From Fibrobacter succinogenes (GTDB lineage: Bacteria > Fibrobacterota > Fibrobacteria > Fibrobacterales > Fibrobacteraceae): DNA of 64,000 nt. Location: the NCBI GenBank assembly GCA_902799745.1, contig CADCBQ010000002.1, positions 62,001-126,000 of the forward strand, read 5' to 3'. Shown here in pieces: positions 53,280 to 60,379 of this stretch; within the stretch, counting starts at the first letter, position 1, and every line of letters begins with the position of its first letter. The notes under the pieces were generated by a model. That model was given only the letters and a program-made list of their open reading frames with translations. It had not been told where the DNA came from and ran no database searches. The position numbers were made by a program, and so were the translations under genes.

Positions 53280-54677
53280 TTACTTGATCTGGAAGGCGCG
53301 AACCATGTTGGTTGCGTTTCCATGAATTCGTGCAAAGTACTTGCCGGCAGGGAGCTTGGCGAGCGAAAGCGTACCGCTTACATTGTCAATCGCCATCAAC
53401 TTGTTGCCCATAGTGGTGAAAATTTCAACCGTCATCGGTGCGCCAGCAATGTGCAGGGCGTTGTCCAAGAAACTCACATTGAAGTTCACGCTTGCCTTTG
53501 CGAAAATCGGAACTTCGTTGCCGTTCTGGCCATTGTTGTTTTCGTTGTTATTTTCGCCGTTGTTGCCACCCTGGTTTTCGTTGCCGTTGTTTCCGCTGTT
53601 GGCTGCGCACTTGGTGTAGCTAGTGGGGTTGGTGGCAAGGTAGCCCTTAACGAGGTTACCCGAAGTGGTATACTGAAGCGAAGTCTTGGTTGAAGAACCG
53701 TCAAATGCGGCGGTACCTTCGCTAATCTTGGAGGCGGACCAGTTTGCCCAAGAAAGCTGATGCTTGTTGATATATTCCTGCCAGCTCTGGTTACGGCCCT
53801 GATCCGGGTTTCCGCCGCCGCTAGCATCTGCAGTGCCCCATTCCGAAACGAATACGGAAAGACCTGCGTTAATGGCTTCTTCGCCGTTGGTGCCTTCGCA
53901 AGTTCCGCCCCAGTCATACTGACCACTCCAGCAGTGGCTATTAGCGTAGTAGTGCAATGTGTAGGCGGTATTCTTTTTCGGGTCGTTGACTTCGTTGCCG
54001 ATGGCCGCTTGCGGGTTCTGGTCCCACTTGGGGGTGCCCACAAGAACCAGGTTGTCGGAGTATTCGCGAATCACCGAAACCACTTGGTCTGCGTAGGTCT
54101 TGATGGTGCCCCAGGCAATATCAGTGGGTTCATTGAACAATTCAAAGATCACATGGTCGTATTGACCATAGGTCTGCGCCATTTGCTTAAAGAAGTTCTT
54201 GGACGCTTCGGTCTGTTCGTTTGCGTTGTGAGAATGCCAGTCGATGATCACGTAAATGTCGTTCTTGATGGCCGCTTCGACAACGGTTTTCATCAAGCCC
54301 AATTGAGTGTTGGGGTCGCTGCCGTAGCCCTGGTAGCCATTGCTCCAGTCTTCGTTACCGGTGGCCATGGCGGCACGCACAATCTGGATGTTCATATCGC
54401 GAACCATGGTGGAAATGGCTTCTTCACTCCAGAATTCGACAGCTTGCGGCATCAAACTCCAGTAAAGGCTCATTCCACGCACCTGCACTTCGGCGCCGTC
54501 CTTTACACCTTCGCAGCTGCCGTAAATACGGCCCTTGCCTTGTGAGTTCTTGCCGGTCATCAGTTGACCGTATTGGCTAACAGGACCCACGCGGGTGGGG
54601 GTAATCTCTTGGGCTGAGGCGAAAGTAGCACTCAATGCCAATGCCGACAAAAGTGCGATTTTTGAGAATTTTTTCAT
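53280..54677 (-). CDS. Secreted GH5 endoglucanase with C-terminal sorting domain
   Basis: 465 residues. A signal peptide (MKKFSKIALLSALALSATFASA) precedes the GH5 catalytic domain (about 30-350), with acid/base Glu183 in FELFNEPTD and nucleophile Glu279 in FVSEWGTAD; WHSH and the HYYANSH region fit subfamily GH5_2 cellulases. A linker of Asn/Gly (NNGNENQGGNNGENNNENNN, about 363-387) leads to a C-terminal beta domain (VEIFTTMGNKL ... LSLAKLPAGKYFARIHG ... VRAFQIK) like a type IX secretion type A sorting signal. It cuts cellulose or beta-glucan outside the cell. ATG at 54677 has GGGA upstream; the ATG at 54686 has none. Confidence 0.93.
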   Translation of the reverse strand: MKKFSKIALLSALALSATFASAQEITPTRVGPVSQYGQLMTGKNSQGKGRIYGSCEGVKDGAEVQVRGMSLYWSLMPQAVEFWSEEAISTMVRDMNIQIVRAAMATGNEDWSNGYQGYGSDPNTQLGLMKTVVEAAIKNDIYVIIDWHSHNANEQTEASKNFFKQMAQTYGQYDHVIFELFNEPTDIAWGTIKTYADQVVSVIREYSDNLVLVGTPKWDQNPQAAIGNEVNDPKKNTAYTLHYYANSHCWSGQYDWGGTCEGTNGEEAINAGLSVFVSEWGTADASGGGNPDQGRNQSWQEYINKHQLSWANWSASKISEGTAAFDGSSTKTSLQYTTSGNLVKGYLATNPTSYTKCAANSGNNGNENQGGNNGENNNENNNGQNGNEVPIFAKASVNFNVSFLDNALHIAGAPMTVEIFTTMGNKLMAIDNVSGTLSLAKLPAGKYFARIHGNATNMVRAFQIK

Positions 54678-54724
54678 TATAAACATCCCTTTTTTTTATG
54701 AAAATAGGTTTTAAACGCGGAAAA

Positions 54725-54758
54725 AGGCGAAAAAAGAACTTCTTTTTTGTTTACGCCT
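54725..54758 (-). promoter_or_regulatory. Hairpin in the GH5 upstream region
   Basis: AGGCG...CGCCT closes a stem containing AAAAAAG-AACTT-CTTTTTT, 48 nt upstream of the GH5 ATG. If within the leader it could be a 5'-UTR stem; otherwise it separates two divergent promoters. The 169-nt gap holds no gene. Confidence 0.35.
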
Positions 54759-54846
54759 GTGTAATATGTGAGCGAGGTCAATTTTTTGAGGCCAAATGTG
54801 CCATTTTTTCACGGTTTTTGGGGCGGAAATTACTAGATTGCGAGGT

Positions 54847-56052
54847 ATGAAGAATGTGATGAAGTTTGCTATTCCGGCCTTATTGGCTTTTTCGACTGTT
54901 TTTGCCCAGCAGGGTGCTCCGACGGGTGCCGCTGTTGATCCGACAGCTGACGAACAGAAGGCTCTTTCTGCCCTCAAGGGTAAGCTCGAAGGTGCGATTG
55001 TATGGGCCACGAGCCGTGCGAATAGCCATCACGACATTTGGATTATGAATGCCGACGGTACGAATGCCCGTGCCCTTACGCAAGGTGACAACGTGGACTG
55101 GTTCCCGCGCATTTCGCCAGATGGTTCGACGGTGCTCTTTAACCGCAGCAAGGGTGGCTGGGTGCCTGAAAACGATGCCAACTACCCTGAAAAGTGGGAC
55201 TTGTGGATGGTCGATATCTCGGGCGAAAACGCTCGCAAGGTTGTGGACAACGCCACTTGGGGCACCTGGAGACCCGACGGCAAGTCGATTGTATTTAGCC
55301 GCGCCGGCAAGGTGTTTACGATGGACCTCGCCAGCAAAAAAGAAACTCTTGTGCTCGATGGCGAAAAGGCCTTCAACAAGTCCGGCGTAATTCTGCAAGA
55401 ACCGAACATGAGCCCCGATGGCAAGCACTTGGCCATTACGCTCCGCGGTTCCATGCGTGAAACGGGCGTGTGGGATCTCTCGAAGAATGCCTGGACCAAG
55501 TCCGGCGACGGTTGCCAGATTGACTGGAACTTTGATGGTTCCAAGCTTTACCGAGTGAACCCGACAGGTAACGGTGGTACGGCTGCTCCGAGTGAAATCC
55601 TCTGGTTCAGCGCCAAGGACGGCAAACAGGTTGAAAAGGTGGGCTTCTTTGGCATTCCGAAGAATGTGAAGCTGATGGATTTGCCTGGCCGCCGCAGCCA
55701 TGAATATTTCCCGCGTCTCTCTCCCGATGGTAAGTGGCTCGTGTGGGGTGCAACCGACAAGGGTCACGATCACGACTTGTTCGACTACGAACTGTACATT
55801 TGGAAGATTGGCGAACCGGTTGAATCGGCAACGCGTATTACTTACCACAGCGGTAATGACCGCTGGCCGGACATTTGGCTCGGCAAGGTTCCTGTAAAGG
55901 AAACGGTGACGGACAAGGTCGCTTCTCAAGTGAAGGACGCCGTCAACGGTGCTGCAAATGCAATTCAGTCGGGCATTAGCGAAGCCAAGATGGACGAACT
56001 CATCAAGGCCATCGATCGCTTGACCGAAGCGGTGAAGTCGCTGGCTAAGTAG
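54847..56052 (+). CDS. Secreted TolB-like beta-propeller protein
   Basis: 401 residues with a signal peptide (MKNVMKFAIPALLAFSTVFA). The body has repeated propeller blades with PDG turns: DIWIMNADGTNARALTQGDN, FPRISPDGSTVLFNRSKGG, WGTWRPDGKSIVFSRAGK, MSPDGKHLAIT, FPRLSPDGKWLVWGATDKG. A C-terminal helix of about 55 residues (VKETVTDKVASQVKDAVNG...) may be a coiled coil. Function unknown; similar propellers form the middle domain of the TIGR02171-like lipoproteins nearby. Several Met codons are clustered at the start, so the exact start is uncertain. Overlaps the convergent SpoU gene by 8 bp. Confidence 0.8.
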   Translation: MKNVMKFAIPALLAFSTVFAQQGAPTGAAVDPTADEQKALSALKGKLEGAIVWATSRANSHHDIWIMNADGTNARALTQGDNVDWFPRISPDGSTVLFNRSKGGWVPENDANYPEKWDLWMVDISGENARKVVDNATWGTWRPDGKSIVFSRAGKVFTMDLASKKETLVLDGEKAFNKSGVILQEPNMSPDGKHLAITLRGSMRETGVWDLSKNAWTKSGDGCQIDWNFDGSKLYRVNPTGNGGTAAPSEILWFSAKDGKQVEKVGFFGIPKNVKLMDLPGRRSHEYFPRLSPDGKWLVWGATDKGHDHDLFDYELYIWKIGEPVESATRITYHSGNDRWPDIWLGKVPVKETVTDKVASQVKDAVNGAANAIQSGISEAKMDELIKAIDRLTEAVKSLAK

Positions 56053-56812
56053 TCGGACCGCAGTCCGACCTTATCTTAAAGCACATGATGGCGTAGGCGC
56101 CGGCGACATTCATGCTCGCCTTGCGGCCAGCCATCGGGATTGTCACCTTCATCGTCGCTTCGGCCATCAGTTCCGGAGCGATTCCTAATTCTTCGTTGCC
56201 GAGAATAATGAGGCCTTTTTCGGGCCACTTGACTTCATTGATGCTTGGAATATCTTCGCCGGTTTCGAGCGCGATGATTTCGTAGCCGTTTTCCTTGTGC
56301 CACTTGACGCAATCGAAGGGGCTTTCCCAGCGCTTGATAGGAATCCATTCTTGACAGCCACGGGCGGCGCTCTTGACCGTAACATGGTCGGGGCCGCAGC
56401 TGTATCCGCTCAAGTGGACTCCTTCGAGACCGAAGCAGTCCGTGCTGCGAATGATGGAACCTACGTTAAAGGCGCTGCGCAAGTTGTGCACGAGTACGGC
56501 GAACGGAAGCGGAGCTTCGTTGGCAACTTCGCGGTCCCCCGGTTCCTGCTCCAGGTAAACGTCACGTTCGAACCCGAGTCCCGCACGAGTACGGAAGGTC
56601 TTGTACAAGTCTATCATCTGGGCTTGGTTCTTTCCGGTAAGGCGCTCGCTTTCGGGGAGCTTCATCCATTCGGCGTAAGTCTCAAATTCACGCTTTGCAC
56701 GGGGCACGTCGTCGCCCAGCTGCAAAATGATGACGCGTAAAAGTTCGGCCATGCGCTTGGCCTTGGAAGTCTCTTTGGTGGCGAGGAATTTCTTTTCGGA
56801 AAACATGGCCAT
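56045..56812 (-). CDS. SpoU/TrmH-family RNA 2'-O-methyltransferase
   Basis: 255 residues. The three SPOUT motifs are plain: VHNLRSAFNVGSIIRSTDCFGLE (motif 1), LIILGNEELGI (motif 2) and VTIPMAGRKASMNVAGAYAIM (motif 3). The knotted fold binds SAM and methylates ribose 2'-OH in tRNA or rRNA. The ~100-residue N-terminal extension is helical and not typical of TrmH itself. Its start lies only 27 bp from the start of the divergent fourth TIGR02171-like gene. Confidence 0.9.
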   Translation of the reverse strand: MAMFSEKKFLATKETSKAKRMAELLRVIILQLGDDVPRAKREFETYAEWMKLPESERLTGKNQAQMIDLYKTFRTRAGLGFERDVYLEQEPGDREVANEAPLPFAVLVHNLRSAFNVGSIIRSTDCFGLEGVHLSGYSCGPDHVTVKSAARGCQEWIPIKRWESPFDCVKWHKENGYEIIALETGEDIPSINEVKWPEKGLIILGNEELGIAPELMAEATMKVTIPMAGRKASMNVAGAYAIMCFKIRSDCGPTT

Positions 56813-56826
56813 AATGTAGAAAAAAG

Positions 56827-56834
56827 TATATTTG
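56827..56834 (+). promoter_or_regulatory. TATATTTG box 5 nt before ATG (probable leaderless promoter)
   Basis: TATATTTG-CATTA-ATG in the 27-bp space between divergent start codons; no ribosome-binding site. Confidence 0.55.
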
Positions 56835-56839
56835 CATTA

Positions 56840-59548
56840 ATGAAAAAGGTGTGCTATATTGCGATTCTTCTTGTAGAGCTAGTCTTGATGGCTTGCTCTA
56901 ATTCGGAGTCGCTGCAAGATTCCCAGACTCCTGTGGAATATTTGGATACGCTTTCTTTAGAAGAAATGGTCTTGATTCGTTCTAAAGGCAAATCGGTGTC
57001 TTTAGGGACCGAAGATGAATCGGCTCCGATTAAAGAACGTCCCTCGATGAAAGTCTCTTTTGATTATGACTATCTAATAGGAATGCATGAAGTGACGTGC
57101 GGCGAAATCGGCCTCGAATGTGATGATTCCCTGCCCGCCAATGAGGTGACGCTTTACGAAGCGATGCTGTATGCGAATAGGCGGAGCGTTGAGGAGGGTT
57201 TCGATACCGCTTATAGTTACACGATGGCTTTTTTTGATGAAGCGGGAATTTGTACTAGTTTGGAAGGCCTTAAATTCGATCCGAGAAAAAATGCGTATCG
57301 CTTGCCGACGGAAGCCGAATGGGTGTACGCGGCATCCCTTGATTGGCATCCGGAACAATCTTGGAACAATGCGAATTCGGATTACAAGTTGCATAAGATT
57401 TGTACATCGGGGATTAATAGTGACGGCCTATGCGATATGGCTGGAAACGCGATGGAATGGGTAGGGGATGTGCTCGTTTCTTTCAAGAATTCTTCTGTGG
57501 TAGATTATGTTGGCGGAAGGAATAATGGTGGCTTTGAAGAACGCGTTTTGAAGGGGGGCAGCTTCCGTAACGACCCGGCCTTTATCAGCTTGCATGGCCG
57601 AGGTGATGTTTATACGGTGACGTCTGCATCAAAGGCGCCTTATGTGGGTTTTCGGTTGGCATTTGGTGCGATTCCGAATCCCGTATTTCTTGATGAACAG
57701 GGGCGTAGCGCTGAATTTGAAAATTCCTTGTTGGCAAGAAACAGAGACCTGCGAGCTTTTGTCGGCAAACCTCAATCTAAGTTGGTTTTTAGGGACGATT
57801 TCAGCGGGAACTTGCTTTATGTTGATTTCCGTTCGGCGAAGCCTGGAATGCAAGAAATCAATACGGGAGTTTCGGCGTATCATCCTGAAATTTCTCCCGA
57901 TGGTAAATTTGTCGCCTATTGTACTGGACAAGAGGGTGTGTCGGGACCATCGAAGGTCTATGTGGCTGGCCTTGACGAAAATGCGGGCTTACAGGTGGAA
58001 CTACCGGTGAAATCGGCGGCAATTCCGCGTTGGCGTGTGCTTGGAAATGGCGATACGGCGATTGTCTATGTAACCGAAACCGGAAACAATAAAGAATCTT
58101 CTGCGTTTATGTCGCAAGAAACATGGCAGGTGCGTTTTTCGGGTGGAAATTTTGCGACGCCTGAGAAACTATTTGATGGGGCATTCCACGGAGGTGTTTC
58201 TGAAAACGGAAATCTTGCTGTGACGGGAGCAAGACTTCTGCGTTCAAAAATTCGCGGAAAGGACGAAGTCTGGTACAATGGTGAACAGGCCTGCAATGTG
58301 TCGCTAAGCCGTGGGGGAGCGAATCAAACATTGTTCTTGGATTTTGGCAGTAAAACCGGCCGTGCTTTTGTCGGGACCGAATACGGAACACATGAACAGG
58401 CCTTGATTGTCGATAGCACGGGGCGTTTAATTTCGTCTGTCGCCTCTCCTGATGGATTCTCTTTTGACCATACGGAATGGGCCTATGGTTCTGATTCATT
58501 TTTCGTGGCGACTTTGTCGAACGCGAATGGAAAACATGGAAAGATTGTCCTTGTGAATGTGTCGACAAAGGAAATGATGCCTCTTGTAGAAGGTGAGGAA
58601 CTGTGGCATCCGAGTTTCTGGATGCAGGATTATGCGAATCAGTCCAGTTGGGATTTTGATAGTCTTGGCTACTATTACACGGAGAACGGTCAATCGACTC
58701 ATTATTTGCCGCAAAAAATGGCGATTATGTGGAAGTACCGTGATTCTGCGGAGGTTGCTTGTATGGGAAATTCTCATGTGCAGGCGGCGATTGCTGTTAA
58801 TATGATGAGCAAATTTGCGGTTAATTTGTCCGCAGTTCCTTGCGATATGCATTGTGTTGAGTATCTGTATGAAAATTATGTATCCGTTCATATGAAAGAA
58901 TTGAAATATCTAGTTGTTGGCTTAGATATGGATCTGTGGATTGATGAGCAACCTGACGCTTGTATTCAGGTGAATATGGGTGATGCAATCGGATTTAAGT
59001 ACGATATAGACCATCATTTTTGGCAGGATGGTGTAGATTCGGTGTTTGCGAATAGGGCCTATGAAATTGCGACCGCGGATCCGATTATGGCTTATATTAG
59101 GCGGGACCGTGGTTGGTTAAAACAGGAATGCATCGCTGATTGGGGCGCTGGCGGAACAGGTTATGCGGAAATTTTGGTGGATTCAACGCAGAGCGATGAC
59201 GCTCGCGGCTATGAATCGAATTATGCCCAACTGATTAAGGTTCTTGAGATTGCCCAACAACACGGCGTGACTGTGGTCGGTGTCGTTTTCCCGATAAGCC
59301 CTTATTATAAAAATACGGGTAGTTATGGGCGTTATGGCTTGCGCAGGTCTACGGCAAAAATGCTTATGGAACGCCTTGAAAAATTGGCTGCCGAAAACGA
59401 TTATTTTGTCTTGATGGACGAAAATAAAATGGGAAATCACGACTATTTAGGCGATGTGTCTTTCGATTACGATCACCTCTGTAAATCGGGGGCTGAAAAG
59501 TTTACAATGCGCCTTGATTCCTTGCTAAAAACGCTCGATAATCGGTGA
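56840..59548 (+). CDS. TIGR02171-like lipoprotein 4 (divergent member)
   Basis: 902 residues. Lipobox LVLMAC (Cys19). FGE-like domain: IGMHEVTCGEIGLEC (shorter than the paralogues by about 10 residues), RLPTEAEWVYAASLDW, NAMEWVGDVL, VLKGGSFRN, VGFRLAFG. Propeller: YHPEISPDGKFVAYCTGQEG, SFDHTEW, PLVEGEELWHPSFW. The SGNH-like Ser block reads VACMGNSHVQAA rather than GSSR, and the C-terminus has DYDHLCKSGAEK. It stands alone, 3.6 kb past the tandem trio, with its own promoter box; a dispersed duplicate with altered active-site surroundings. Confidence 0.83.
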   Translation: MKKVCYIAILLVELVLMACSNSESLQDSQTPVEYLDTLSLEEMVLIRSKGKSVSLGTEDESAPIKERPSMKVSFDYDYLIGMHEVTCGEIGLECDDSLPANEVTLYEAMLYANRRSVEEGFDTAYSYTMAFFDEAGICTSLEGLKFDPRKNAYRLPTEAEWVYAASLDWHPEQSWNNANSDYKLHKICTSGINSDGLCDMAGNAMEWVGDVLVSFKNSSVVDYVGGRNNGGFEERVLKGGSFRNDPAFISLHGRGDVYTVTSASKAPYVGFRLAFGAIPNPVFLDEQGRSAEFENSLLARNRDLRAFVGKPQSKLVFRDDFSGNLLYVDFRSAKPGMQEINTGVSAYHPEISPDGKFVAYCTGQEGVSGPSKVYVAGLDENAGLQVELPVKSAAIPRWRVLGNGDTAIVYVTETGNNKESSAFMSQETWQVRFSGGNFATPEKLFDGAFHGGVSENGNLAVTGARLLRSKIRGKDEVWYNGEQACNVSLSRGGANQTLFLDFGSKTGRAFVGTEYGTHEQALIVDSTGRLISSVASPDGFSFDHTEWAYGSDSFFVATLSNANGKHGKIVLVNVSTKEMMPLVEGEELWHPSFWMQDYANQSSWDFDSLGYYYTENGQSTHYLPQKMAIMWKYRDSAEVACMGNSHVQAAIAVNMMSKFAVNLSAVPCDMHCVEYLYENYVSVHMKELKYLVVGLDMDLWIDEQPDACIQVNMGDAIGFKYDIDHHFWQDGVDSVFANRAYEIATADPIMAYIRRDRGWLKQECIADWGAGGTGYAEILVDSTQSDDARGYESNYAQLIKVLEIAQQHGVTVVGVVFPISPYYKNTGSYGRYGLRRSTAKMLMERLEKLAAENDYFVLMDENKMGNHDYLGDVSFDYDHLCKSGAEKFTMRLDSLLKTLDNR

Positions 59549-59581
59549 TTTTTAGTGTGATTTTTCTATCTTTTATCTTAC

Positions 59582-60379
59582 ATGCAAGACTACCCGAAGA
59601 CACGTGTCCTCATCTCGAACGATGACGGAATCCAGAGTGGCTATATGCTCGCTTTGGCGTGTGCGCTTGTCCCTTATGCGGACGTGTGCGTTTTTGCGCC
59701 CGAAGTGGAGCAGAGCGGGGTAGGGCACGCCTTTACAGTTCGGCGTGGGCTTTCGGTCAAAAAAGTGGAAATTGCGGAGAATTCGGCTGTTGAGGCGTAT
59801 TCCATGTCGGGTACACCCGCCGATTGCGTCAAATTTGCGCTGGGCCATTTTGCCTCCCATGGGCTTACCACCGAGGGGGTCGGTCCGGGTCAATTTGATG
59901 TGTGTTTTTCGGGCGTGAATCTCGGCGAAAATTCCGGTGTTTCGTCGCTTTATTCGGGCACGGTCGCAGGCGCTCGTGAAGCTGCCCTTTGGGGTGTGCC
60001 GGGCATTGCGCTTTCTCTCCGTGGCACGACCGCAAATATGCTCGAAACCGCAAAGGAATTTGCCGTGAAGGTGGTCAAGGACCGCCTGTTTGAACGGATT
60101 CCTGTAGGCGTATTCTGGAACGTGAATTTTCCAAAGGCTACCGCCGAAACCTTTAAGGGTTTCAAGGCGACCAAGATGGCTCTCGGAATGTTTACGGACC
60201 ACTACTCCCACGAAAATGGACTGTGGCAACTGGATGGCGATAAACTGTGGAATGAACAGCCTAAGGATAGCGACGACTATCTGCTGAATCAGGGCTATGC
60301 GACGATTACGCCCCACCGTATCGACCAGACCGACGAAGAAAGTTTAGAAGTAATAAGTGAAATGATAGAGGAAAACTAA
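59582..60379 (+). CDS. surE: 5'-nucleotidase SurE
   Basis: 265 residues with the SurE metal motif ISNDDGIQSGY, APEVEQSGVGHAFT, MSGTPADCVKFAL and FSGVNLGENSG...YSGTVAGAREA. SurE dephosphorylates nucleoside monophosphates. A TATCTTTT stretch lies 7 nt upstream of the ATG, similar to the leaderless boxes. The stop overlaps the gyrA start by one base (TAATG), an unusual partner that implies co-translation. Confidence 0.92.
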   Translation: MQDYPKTRVLISNDDGIQSGYMLALACALVPYADVCVFAPEVEQSGVGHAFTVRRGLSVKKVEIAENSAVEAYSMSGTPADCVKFALGHFASHGLTTEGVGPGQFDVCFSGVNLGENSGVSSLYSGTVAGAREAALWGVPGIALSLRGTTANMLETAKEFAVKVVKDRLFERIPVGVFWNVNFPKATAETFKGFKATKMALGMFTDHYSHENGLWQLDGDKLWNEQPKDSDDYLLNQGYATITPHRIDQTDEESLEVISEMIEEN

